A DNA stretch of 25,349 nt from Bacillota bacterium (GTDB taxonomy: Bacteria; Bacillota; Clostridia; Oscillospirales; Acutalibacteraceae): positions 1 to 25,349 of the forward strand of contig JAQXHB010000105.1 in the NCBI GenBank assembly GCA_029007015.1. Direction: 5' to 3'. How positions within the stretch are numbered: position 1 is the stretch's first letter; each line of letters begins with the position of its first letter. A model generated the notes under the pieces. It ran no database searches, was not told the origin of the DNA, and saw nothing but the letters and a program-made list of their open reading frames with translations. Below, one piece after another: positions 1-7,330 of the stretch. The position numbers and the translations under genes were made by a program.

Positions 1-1608
1 TATTCGACCCCGGGCGTGTCGCTCATTTCGCCGCCGCCTCACCACGATATTTATTCAATCGAGGATTTGGCGCAACTCATATTCGACCTCAAAAACGCTA
101 ACCGCGACGCCGAAATATCGGTAAAACTGGTGTCCGAGGCCGGTGTCGGCACGGTTGCCGCCGGCGTTGCAAAGGCCGGTGCGGGCGTGGTGCTCATCTC
201 CGGCTATGACGGAGGTACCGGCGCCGCACCCAAGAGTTCAATACACAATGCCGGCCTGCCGTGGGAACTCGGTCTGGCCGAGGCGCACCAAACGCTGGTG
301 ATGAACGGGCTGCGTTCACGCGTCAGACTGGAAACCGACGGCAAACTCATGAGCGGCCGTGATGTGGCCATCGCCTGCATACTCGGCGCGGAGGAGTTTG
401 GATTTGCCACCGCTCCGCTGGTGACCATGGGGTGTGTTATGATGCGTGTGTGCAACCTTGATACCTGTCCGGTCGGCATTGCCACCCAGAACCCCGATTT
501 GCGCTGCCGTTTCTGCGGCAAACCGGAGTATGTCATGAACTTCATGACATTTATTGCGGAGGAACTGCGCGAGATAATGGCCAAACTGGGTGTGCGTACG
601 GTTGACGAATTGGTCGGCCGCACCGACAAAATCTGCATGCGTCACAACCGCATCACCCACCGCGCAGACACCATTGATTTGTCGGCCGTTCTCAGCAGTG
701 AGCAGGCGGTTCACTACCGCCCCGAGGATAAGTTTGACTTTGAACTCGAGAAGTCACTTGATGAAAATGTTTTACTGCCGGCCTTTGAGCCCTACTTTAA
801 GCGTAAAAAGCCTCACGAGGTGACGGTAAGCGTATCGAGCACCAACCGTACGGTCGGCACGATACTCGGTTCGGTCATCACAAAGCAGTTTGGCCAGTCG
901 CTGGGTGACGACACATATGTTGTGCATTGCTCGGGCGGAGGCGGCCAGTCATTCGGCGCATTCTTGCCCAAGGGACTGACGCTGGCGCTGACCGGTGACG
1001 CCAACGATTATTTCGGCAAGGGCCTCTCCGGCGGCAAACTGACCGTACGGCCTGACCCGGCTTCGCAGTTTGTTGCCAGCGAGAACATCATCATCGGCAA
1101 TGTGGCACTTTACGGTGCCACCGGCGGTCAGGCATATATCAGCGGCATTGCGGGCGAAAGATTTTGCGTGCGCAATTCCGGCGCTGTTGCCGTTGCCGAG
1201 GGTTGCGGCGACCACGGATGCGAATATATGACCGGCGGCCGTGCCGTTATTCTGGGCAAGACGGGCAAAAACTTTGCCGCAGGTATGAGCGGCGGTATTG
1301 CCTATGTTCTGGATGAGAACCATGACCTGTATCTCAGGCTCAATAAGGAGATGATTGAGATGACCGAGGTCACCGAACAGCACGATATTGACGAACTGAA
1401 GAACATGATAAAGTGTCATGTCGATGCAACCGATTCGGTTATAGGCAAAAAGGTGCTTGCCGATTTTGACAGTTATCTGCCCAAGTTCAAAAAGATAATT
1501 CCGCGTGATTACAAGAAAATGCTGGTTGCCATCGGGCAATTTGAGGAAAAGGGCGTTCCTCATGACGAGGCCGTACTGCAGGCATTTTACAGCACGCAAA
1601 AGGCCTAA
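1..1608 (+). CDS. gltB: Glutamate synthase large subunit, C-terminal part (5' end outside window)
   Basis: This is the C-terminal part of the glutamate synthase large subunit, which makes glutamate from 2-oxoglutarate and glutamine-derived ammonia. The frame is open from base 1, so the gene is cut by the window edge; the GTG at 16 is internal, because the conserved family stretch PGVSLISPPPHHD already begins before it. Visible parts are the FMN-binding barrel (SEAGVGTVAAGVAKAGA, then GYDGGTGAAP), and the Cx5Cx4C motif of the [3Fe-4S] cluster at fragment residues C145, C151 and C156. The glycine-rich C-terminal beta-helix domain follows (GGQAYISG, GEGCGDHGCEYM-like turns). The N-terminal glutamine amidotransferase domain must lie upstream. 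It is followed after 14 bases by gltD, so the two are one operon. Confidence 0.97.
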   Translation, partial: YSTPGVSLISPPPHHDIYSIEDLAQLIFDLKNANRDAEISVKLVSEAGVGTVAAGVAKAGAGVVLISGYDGGTGAAPKSSIHNAGLPWELGLAEAHQTLVMNGLRSRVRLETDGKLMSGRDVAIACILGAEEFGFATAPLVTMGCVMMRVCNLDTCPVGIATQNPDLRCRFCGKPEYVMNFMTFIAEELREIMAKLGVRTVDELVGRTDKICMRHNRITHRADTIDLSAVLSSEQAVHYRPEDKFDFELEKSLDENVLLPAFEPYFKRKKPHEVTVSVSSTNRTVGTILGSVITKQFGQSLGDDTYVVHCSGGGGQSFGAFLPKGLTLALTGDANDYFGKGLSGGKLTVRPDPASQFVASENIIIGNVALYGATGGQAYISGIAGERFCVRNSGAVAVAEGCGDHGCEYMTGGRAVILGKTGKNFAAGMSGGIAYVLDENHDLYLRLNKEMIEMTEVTEQHDIDELKNMIKCHVDATDSVIGKKVLADFDSYLPKFKKIIPRDYKKMLVAIGQFEEKGVPHDEAVLQAFYSTQKA

Positions 1609-1622
1609 CGGAGGTGTGAAAA

Positions 1623-3101
1623 ATGGGTAAATCAACAGGCTTTTTGGAGTTTGACAGGGTTGGCAACACCTCTGTTGCTCCAAAGGAAAGAATTAAAAAT
1701 TATTCAGAGTTTCATCCTCCGCTCAACAAGTCTGAACGGTGCAATCAGGCCGCCAGATGCATGAACTGCGGCGTGCCGTTTTGCCAGTCGGGAGTTGCTT
1801 TCGGCGGTATGGTCAGCGGTTGCCCGCTGCACAATCTCATCCCCGAGTGGAATGATGAAATTTACAACGGTCACTGGGAGGAGGCACTTACGCGCCTGCT
1901 CAAGACCAACAGTTTCCCCGAGTTCACGGGCAGGGTGTGCCCGGCGCTTTGCGAGGCGGCGTGCACCTGTGGCATGAACGGCGACTCGGTCACCGTTCAC
2001 GACAACGAACTGGCCATCATAGAGGAGGGATTTGCAAACGGCCTTATGCAGCCGAGAGTGCCGAGTGTACGCAGTGGAAAGCGCGTCGCCGTCATAGGCT
2101 CCGGCCCCGCCGGACTTGCAGTGGCCGATCGCCTCAATCAGCGCGGCCATTCGGTCACCGTGTATGAGCGCGAGAATCGCGCCGGCGGTTTGCTGATGTA
2201 CGGTATTCCCAACATGAAACTGGACAAGAGCATTGTCGAGCGCCGTGTAAATTTGATGACGGCAGAGGGCGTGGAGTTCAAAGTCGGCGTCAATGTCGGC
2301 GTTGATGTCACTGCCGAGCAGTTAAAGGACCAATACGATGCGGTGGTCATTGCCGCCGGCTCCAAAATGCCTCGGCCGCTCAGCGCAGAGAACATGGACG
2401 CAAGCGGCATCTGCTTAGCCGTGGATTACCTGACCGCGTCGACCAAGGGCCTGCTCGGTGACACAACCGCCATGCCGATATCGGCCGAGGGCAAAAATGT
2501 GATTATCGTCGGCGGCGGTGACACCGGCAACGACTGCGTCGGCACTGCCATACGCCAGGGATGCCGCTCGGTGGTTCAACTTGAGATGATGGCCAAACTG
2601 CCTGACAGCCGCTCCGAAAACAATCAGTGGCCGCAGCGGCCGCGCGTGTGCAAGACCGACTACGGCCAAGAGGAGGCCATTGCTGTGTTCGGCGCCGATC
2701 CACGCCGTTATCAGACCACTGTCAAGGAAATCATTAAGGATGATGAGGGCGCCGTCTCGGCCGTAAAGACGGTCAAACTGTGCTCAAAATTTGATAAGGC
2801 GAGCGGCCGCACGCTGATGGAGGAAGTACCCGGCAGCGAGGAAACTCTGCCGTGCGAACTTCTGCTTATCGCCGCCGGCTTTATCGGTTGTGAAAACTAT
2901 GTCACCGATGCGTTTGGTCTTGAGCGCACAGGCCGCGGTGCTGTTGCCACAAAGGACGGACGGTTCCAAACTGCCGACCCCAAGGTGTTTGCCGCCGGCG
3001 ATGCGCGCCGCGGACAGTCGCTGGTGGTCTGGGCGATATCCGAGGGCAGGGAGTGTGCCGCCGAGGTGGATGAGTTCTTGATGGGATATAGTAATATATA
3101 G
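1623..3101 (+). CDS. gltD: Glutamate synthase small (NADPH-binding) subunit
   Basis: This 492-residue protein is the small subunit of NADPH-glutamate synthase, which passes electrons from NADPH through FAD and two [4Fe-4S] clusters to the GltB partner. The N-terminal third holds the cluster cysteines (CMNCGVPFCQ, GCPLHN, CPALCEAACTCGMN). An FAD Rossmann motif GSGPAG lies at residues 159-164 and an NAD(P) motif GGGDTG at 297-302. The C-terminal AAGDARRGQSLVVWAISEGR stretch is the usual FAD-contact region of this family. The ATG is chosen because GGAGGTG at 1610-1616 precedes it at normal distance and residue 2 onward (GKSTGFLEF) matches the common GltD start. The gene ends with TAG followed directly by TAA. 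Length is typical. Confidence 0.97.
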   Translation: MGKSTGFLEFDRVGNTSVAPKERIKNYSEFHPPLNKSERCNQAARCMNCGVPFCQSGVAFGGMVSGCPLHNLIPEWNDEIYNGHWEEALTRLLKTNSFPEFTGRVCPALCEAACTCGMNGDSVTVHDNELAIIEEGFANGLMQPRVPSVRSGKRVAVIGSGPAGLAVADRLNQRGHSVTVYERENRAGGLLMYGIPNMKLDKSIVERRVNLMTAEGVEFKVGVNVGVDVTAEQLKDQYDAVVIAAGSKMPRPLSAENMDASGICLAVDYLTASTKGLLGDTTAMPISAEGKNVIIVGGGDTGNDCVGTAIRQGCRSVVQLEMMAKLPDSRSENNQWPQRPRVCKTDYGQEEAIAVFGADPRRYQTTVKEIIKDDEGAVSAVKTVKLCSKFDKASGRTLMEEVPGSEETLPCELLLIAAGFIGCENYVTDAFGLERTGRGAVATKDGRFQTADPKVFAAGDARRGQSLVVWAISEGRECAAEVDEFLMGYSNI

Positions 3102-3120
3102 TAAATCGGTTAATATGCCA

Positions 3121-3162
3121 AAAAGCCGTCTCGGCACCTTGTACGGTGTCAAGACGGCTTTT
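3121..3162. terminator. Bidirectional rho-independent terminator between gltD and sufB
   Basis: An 11-bp perfect stem (AAAAGCCGTCT at 3121-3131 with AGACGGCTTTT at 3152-3162) encloses an inner CACC/GGTG stem. It has an A run on one side and a T run on the other, so it can stop transcription from both convergent operons. Confidence 0.85.
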
Positions 3163-3232
3163 ATGTTTCATATGGCAACCGCCGGCAATGCCGGCAGTCA
3201 TGATTGCCTGTTAAATTTGAGCGGGTAATCGC

Positions 3233-4150
3233 TTACTTCAAAAATCCGTTTACAATCTGCTCCTCGGCCTCTTTCTCGGTCAGTCCCAGCGTCATCAACT
3301 TGATGAGTTGCTCGCCGGCAATTTTGCCGATGGCGGCCTCGTGTACGAGGCTGGCCTCTATGTTGTTGGCCGACACCTGCGGAATGGCGGCGACGCGGCC
3401 GTTTTCCATGATTATGGCGTCGCACTCGGTGTGGCCGTAGCAGCGGCTGTTGCCGTTGACATTGGAGTAGAATACCTGCTCTGACTCGCCCTTGGCCACC
3501 GAGCGCGAAACCACATTGGCTCTGGAGCCGTTGCCGTTAAGGTCGACGGTAAAGTCGGTTTTGGCCACTTGTTTGCCATGTGTCATAATCTTTTCGTGTA
3601 TGACGATAGAGGCGTCGGCCGCCAGTTTGGCGGTCGTTTTGCGCACAGTGGAGTCGACACCCTTAATCTGGGCCGTCTCCATTTCCATGTGGCTGCCCTC
3701 GTCCATGATGACCACAGTGGTGGGGTTCATAACATTTTCGCCGTTGCCGTCGCCCTCGCCGTAGTGACGCTCAATGTAGCGCACGCGCGCGCCTTTGCCG
3801 ACATAGAAGGTGTGTATGCCGCTGTGTTCACTGCGTCCGTCGCCGCAGTTGTGTATGCCGCAGCCGGCCATGATGGTGACATCCGCACCCTCACCGATAT
3901 AAAAATCGTTATATACCGTGTCGGTCAGGCCGCTTTCGCTGACCACAACCGGAATATGCACCGTTTCGCCCACTGTGTGCGGCTTGATTTTAATGTCAAT
4001 GCCGGGCAGGTCGGTCTTGGTCACGATGTCAATGTTGTCTGTCGTAGAGCGGCCGGCCAGCCCTCCGTTGGCGCGAATGTTGTATGCGCCGCTAGGCGTG
4101 CCGTCGATGTCCGCAATGATTTTCAGCAAATCGAGTTCGTATTTGTTCAT
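3233..4150 (-). CDS. sufB: SufB/SufD-family Fe-S scaffold protein, short form
   Basis: This 305-residue SufB/SufD-family protein is expected to act with the adjacent SufC ATPase as the scaffold on which Fe-S clusters are built. It is much shorter than typical SufB (about 470 residues) and consists almost wholly of the beta-helix core and the C-terminal helical SufC contact. The sequence shows AGCGIHNCGDG, HYGEGDGNGENVMNPTT, RSVAKGESEQVFYS, GHTECDAI and the C-terminal VHEAAIGKIAGEQLIKLMTLGL typical of the family. ATG at 4150 is preferred to the GTG three bases upstream because AGGAGG lies 7 bases before it; that site begins at the sufC stop codon. The gene follows sufC after 12 bases. It resembles the ancestral two-component type (called SMS in recent literature); the symbol sufB is by family only. 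Confidence 0.9.
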   Translation of the reverse strand: MNKYELDLLKIIADIDGTPSGAYNIRANGGLAGRSTTDNIDIVTKTDLPGIDIKIKPHTVGETVHIPVVVSESGLTDTVYNDFYIGEGADVTIMAGCGIHNCGDGRSEHSGIHTFYVGKGARVRYIERHYGEGDGNGENVMNPTTVVIMDEGSHMEMETAQIKGVDSTVRKTTAKLAADASIVIHEKIMTHGKQVAKTDFTVDLNGNGSRANVVSRSVAKGESEQVFYSNVNGNSRCYGHTECDAIIMENGRVAAIPQVSANNIEASLVHEAAIGKIAGEQLIKLMTLGLTEKEAEEQIVNGFLK

Positions 4151-4162
4151 CACGGTACCTCC

Positions 4163-4885
4163 TTACAGCTTGTCGCTCAGCGCGCGACATGTGGCGCCGA
4201 CGCCGAGCAGTTCGGGCAGAATGTCATCCTTATTTCCCGCCGCCTTGATGCGCCCGTCGGCCACCACCACAATCCTGTCGGCAATGTTCAGCAGACGCTC
4301 CTGATGCGAAATGATAATCAGCGAGCCTCCGAGTTTCGCGTGCATTTCTTCAAACACTTTGATAAGGTTGTTAAAACTCCACAGGTCGATGCCTGCCTCC
4401 GGCTCGTCAAATATAGACAGTTGGGTGCCGCGGGCGATTATCGAGGCGATTTCGATACGCTTGAGTTCGCCGCCCGACAGACTGGCATTTATCTCGCGGT
4501 CGATATAGTCCTTGGCGCACAGGCCGACCTCTGACAAATACCGGCACGCCTCGGACACGGAGGTGTCCTTGCCGCGCGCCAGTGAGATGAGGTCCTTGAC
4601 AGTGATGCCCTTGAAACGCACCGGCTGCTGAAAGGCAAAACTGATGCCGCGCTGTGCGCGCTCGGTGATGGACAGACCGGTGATGTCCTCGCCGTCAAGC
4701 AGAATTTGTCCCGAAGTGGGCGTAATGATGCCGGCGATTATCTTGGCCAATGTAGACTTGCCGCCGCCGTTAGGGCCGGTAATGGCCGTAAAGCGGTCGT
4801 TGACAGTCAGGTTTATACCATTCAAAATTTCCTTTTGTACGCTGTCGGTGTCGACGGCGTAGCAAATATTTTTCAGTTCAAGCAT
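4163..4885 (-). CDS. sufC: SufC-type ABC ATPase of Fe-S assembly
   Basis: This 240-residue soluble ABC ATPase powers the partner SufB scaffold. Visible motifs are Walker A GPNGGGKST (residues 37-45), Q-loop FQQP (85-88), signature LSGGE (136-140), Walker B LSIFDE (156-161) and switch His194 in SHQ. The start is ATG at 4885: a CGGAGGG ribosome site lies just upstream and would be translated if the TTG at 4900 were used. The protein then begins MLELKNI, as in other SufC proteins. It is first in a two-gene operon with sufB. No sufS, sufU or iscS gene is adjacent, so the cysteine desulfurase must be encoded elsewhere. Confidence 0.95.
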   Translation of the reverse strand: MLELKNICYAVDTDSVQKEILNGINLTVNDRFTAITGPNGGGKSTLAKIIAGIITPTSGQILLDGEDITGLSITERAQRGISFAFQQPVRFKGITVKDLISLARGKDTSVSEACRYLSEVGLCAKDYIDREINASLSGGELKRIEIASIIARGTQLSIFDEPEAGIDLWSFNNLIKVFEEMHAKLGGSLIIISHQERLLNIADRIVVVADGRIKAAGNKDDILPELLGVGATCRALSDKL

Positions 4886-4917
4886 TTGAACCCTCCGCAA
4901 TATTTTATCACTGAAAT

Positions 4918-4946
4918 ATTATAGTATATTCTTTCCCAAAAATAAA
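4918..4946 (-). promoter_or_regulatory. Candidate sigma-A promoter of sufCB
   Basis: On the minus strand a perfect -10 TATAAT (4918-4923) lies about 30 bases before the sufC start, with a weak -35 TTTATT (4941-4946) at 17-bp spacing. The region is AT-rich. The -10 is convincing and the -35 is poor, so an activator may be needed. I see no palindrome clear enough to call an operator. Confidence 0.4.
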
Positions 4947-4998
4947 GCGTTTTTTCATATTTTGCCAAATATCGTGAAAATAATCCCAACTTATGGGC

Positions 4999-5032
4999 AC
5001 AAAAACGCCGGCGCGGTGCAGTCCGTGCCGGC
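4999..5032 (-). terminator. Rho-independent terminator after the DUF4380-like gene
   Basis: A 10-bp GC stem with one G.T pair (5007-5016 with 5023-5032, loop TGCAGT) is followed on the minus strand by five T (complement of 5001-5005). It separates the tmcAL operon from sufCB. Confidence 0.8.
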
Positions 5033-5046
5033 AAGTGTGAGAATAT

Positions 5047-5988
5047 TCAGCCAAGGATGTTCTTGACAAATTGCTCCAATTCAGCCTCGTTGCGGCGGTC
5101 GGGAGTGCCGGGATTTTGGGCAAGCGACCAGTACTCGGTGTGGCTCTCGGTGGCGCCCGACGGCACTTTGTTGAGTGTGCCGAGGGTTTCCAACTCGCAG
5201 ATGAAGTTGTTTGTGTATGTTTCAAACGACACGCCGTAGTCGGGGTAGTTGCCGTCCGGGTGCTTCGGCTCGTAGCGGTTGACAAATACGGTGTCTCCGA
5301 CGGCGTACATGGCATAGCCGTTCATGTTGTTAAGACCGATTTTGAATGCTTCGGTTTTGTTCTTGTCCTGCTGGATGGATATGTACCTATTGCCGCAGAA
5401 GAAACGCTCGTCCTGAGTGTCGGCATATGGCCATACGGCCAGCACTCTGTTGGCCAGCAGACCGGTGTCGACCGTGTTCTGCGGTATAATTTCCAGACCT
5501 CCCTGAGTCAGCACAGTCAGTGACCACAGTGCAAACTCCTTTTCGTTGTCGCTGATGTTGGTGACGCGGTGCTCAACCTTCATTTCTGGCTTGTCGGGCG
5601 ACATGGTCAATTCCATCTGCATCTGTATGCCGTTTTCCTTTTGAGGATCGGGATTCAGTATGACTCCGTTCTCCTTGAGAGTGTATGCGACCGGCGTGTT
5701 ATCGGGATAGTATGTTTCAGGCAGACTCTCGGGCGATGTCCACAGTCGGTGACCGCCGTAAATGTGCCACTGCGCACCGGGGTAGTAGTAATTGTCAAAT
5801 GCCTCTCCCTTTTGGTTGGTTTCGTCCTCAAGGTCCTCACGCATGATATTGATGCCGCCGCAGAAGCCGAAACTGATAATGCGCGGCCCGACATCGACGG
5901 TGACAAGGGCTTCAATCTGTCCGTTTGACAGTTTCAGACAGCGGCCGAACCGCTTGTAATTCTCGACAACAGTAATTTCAACAGACAT
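5047..5988 (-). CDS. DUF4380-like protein, galactose-mutarotase-like fold
   Basis: This 313-residue protein has no signal peptide or membrane segment. It starts with MSVEITVVENYKRFGRCLKL and carries a WHIYGGHRLWTSPES stretch (GGHRLW at residues 78-83), which I associate with DUF4380 and related mutarotase-like beta-sandwich proteins. Many beta strands and aromatic residues fit a carbohydrate-binding fold, but the substrate is unknown. The start is ATG at 5988, preceded by ACGGAGGAAA at good spacing; longer reading of the frame would run into the end of tmcAL. It follows tmcAL after only 14 bases and is probably co-transcribed with it. Its own terminator lies just downstream. The family assignment is from memory of the motif. 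Confidence 0.65.
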   Translation of the reverse strand: MSVEITVVENYKRFGRCLKLSNGQIEALVTVDVGPRIISFGFCGGINIMREDLEDETNQKGEAFDNYYYPGAQWHIYGGHRLWTSPESLPETYYPDNTPVAYTLKENGVILNPDPQKENGIQMQMELTMSPDKPEMKVEHRVTNISDNEKEFALWSLTVLTQGGLEIIPQNTVDTGLLANRVLAVWPYADTQDERFFCGNRYISIQQDKNKTEAFKIGLNNMNGYAMYAVGDTVFVNRYEPKHPDGNYPDYGVSFETYTNNFICELETLGTLNKVPSGATESHTEYWSLAQNPGTPDRRNEAELEQFVKNILG

Positions 5989-6002
5989 TTTTGTTTCCTC
6001 CG

Positions 6003-7193
6003 TTAAATTGTGATAATGCCGTGGGTCAGGTTTGCTCCGCACGGCTGTATTTGCTCGGTCAGCAGTCCATATGTATCAACGGCTCTGCTTTCCGCATCAA
6101 ATATTGCTTTGGCGCGCCCGCTCAGCGCTTGCGCATCGCGGCTGCGCGTGATTATCGGCAGGGGGCACTTGCCGCTCGCCGCGCCCAGTATCTCGGCGCC
6201 GCGCCCGTTCATGGCCAGCACCCGAATGTAGGGAATACCGGCGCCCGTCATATCGGCTGTTACACCGAGCAGGGCAGACAGGCATATGCGCCGCAAACGG
6301 GCGTGCGTGTACCGCTTGACCTTAATGGCGTCGACAAGCGCGGCCGGGTCGGTGCAGTTCCTTGCCGCGTCGTATATGCGGTTTTCTAACCCCTCGCTGA
6401 TATCGGGCAGAGCCGCAATATCGGCCGGCTCCATTTGCCGCAGACGGTGAAGTATAAGCATCTCAAGCCGCTTGCTGTCGGTAACGGCGCGTCGGCGCTC
6501 AATTTCGGTGAGCAGAATATCTCTCGCACTGTCGGGCATGTACTGCACGCAGTCGCGCTCGCCGCGTATGATACATGAGCGAATGTATCCGGCCGATGCA
6601 GTCGTGCCGTCAGGCTGTCCGTCGTGAGCGGCGCCGGCGCGCTTGACGGCCACCGGCAATATGCGGCTGTCGAGCAGTTTGAGCGCGCGTACATATTCGA
6701 CGGCGAGGGTGTCGTTGGGGCTTTGGAGCAGTTCGGACAGGCGGCCGCAGCACTGCTCTGCCGCCGCCTGACGCGCCGCCGCAAAGGTCATGCCGCTGTC
6801 GAGAAGCGGCACCATGCAGGCGCGCATTTCATCACTGTCGATTATCTCGGCCAGTCGGCTGATGGCACTTATGTCGCCGCACTCCGAGCCAAAGGAGAGA
6901 CGGTCGACGACGCCCAGTTTGTCGAGCAGTTGCACACTGCCGGCGGCAAAGGTCTGCGCCGTGCCGACAGCCCATGGCACCGGCAGTTCCAGCACCAAGT
7001 CAATGCCGCCCATGACAGCCATCTTTGCGCGGGCAAATTTGTCGACTGCGGCCGCTTCGCCGCGCTGAACAAAGTTGCCGCTCATGACGGCGACAGTGTG
7101 TGTTGCGCCGGTCAGCCGGCGGCTCTGCTCAATATGATATATGTGCCCAAGATGGAACGGATTATATTCGGCTATTATACCGCAAATTGACAA
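6003..7193 (-). CDS. tmcAL: tRNA(Met) cytidine acetate ligase (YlbM family)
   Basis: This 396-residue protein matches TmcAL (formerly YlbM, DUF795). The family uses ATP and acetate to make N4-acetylcytidine at the wobble base of elongator tRNA-Met. The N-terminal nucleotidyltransferase motif is clear: GIIAEYNPFHLGH with the HxGH pair at residues 14-17, followed by MSGNFVQRGE near residues 37-46 and LELPVPWAVGTAQTFA. Length is typical. The start is TTG at 7193, because the conserved N-terminus begins there, no in-frame ATG fits, and AAAGGA lies about 10 bases upstream. It is transcribed away from ackA, whose pathway has acetate as product or substrate. A DUF4380-like gene follows in the same operon. 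Confidence 0.93.
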   Translation of the reverse strand: MSICGIIAEYNPFHLGHIYHIEQSRRLTGATHTVAVMSGNFVQRGEAAAVDKFARAKMAVMGGIDLVLELPVPWAVGTAQTFAAGSVQLLDKLGVVDRLSFGSECGDISAISRLAEIIDSDEMRACMVPLLDSGMTFAAARQAAAEQCCGRLSELLQSPNDTLAVEYVRALKLLDSRILPVAVKRAGAAHDGQPDGTTASAGYIRSCIIRGERDCVQYMPDSARDILLTEIERRRAVTDSKRLEMLILHRLRQMEPADIAALPDISEGLENRIYDAARNCTDPAALVDAIKVKRYTHARLRRICLSALLGVTADMTGAGIPYIRVLAMNGRGAEILGAASGKCPLPIITRSRDAQALSGRAKAIFDAESRAVDTYGLLTEQIQPCGANLTHGIITI

Positions 7194-7219
7194 ATCTGCT
7201 CATTCCTTTGCACAAATAC

Positions 7220-7248
7220 TTGAAATTAGAAAATAAATATTATATTAT
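7220..7248 (+). promoter_or_regulatory. Candidate ackA promoter
   Basis: TTGAAA (7220-7225) and TATTAT (7243-7248) are separated by 17 bp in a very AT-rich stretch, about 80 bases before ackA. The match to sigma-A consensus is good but not perfect. Its -10 overlaps the candidate -10 of tmcAL on the other strand. Confidence 0.45.
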
Positions 7249-7272
7249 ATATTCATACCAAAATTATGATAA
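7244..7272 (-). promoter_or_regulatory. Candidate tmcAL promoter
   Basis: On the minus strand TTATCA (7267-7272) and TATAAT (7244-7249) are separated by 17 bp, about 50 bases before the TTG start of tmcAL. The -10 is perfect and the -35 weak. It overlaps the ackA promoter on the other strand, so the two may compete for polymerase. Confidence 0.35.
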
Positions 7273-7330
7273 CTTAAAATATGTCACTTGGCAACACTTT
7301 TTTGATTATTTTTGGAAGGATTTGATATAA

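Noticed and set aside
949..1683. Open frame on - across gltB
   Set aside because: Antisense to a conserved domain of gltB, with no family resemblance.
3174..3213. GCCGGC-AAT-GCCGGC palindrome with outer GGCAA/TTGCC, as a second terminator
   Set aside because: The stem is imperfect and lacks a T run on either strand; the adjacent hairpin at 3121-3162 explains termination.
3569..4534. Open frame of 321 codons on + across sufB and sufC
   Set aside because: It covers parts of two well-supported genes in antisense and its product looks like a mirror of GC-rich codons, with no domain.
7194..7330. Riboswitch or small RNA in the ackA leader
   Set aside because: The stretch is very AT-rich without a stable fold; only promoter-like hexamers and a ribosome site are seen.
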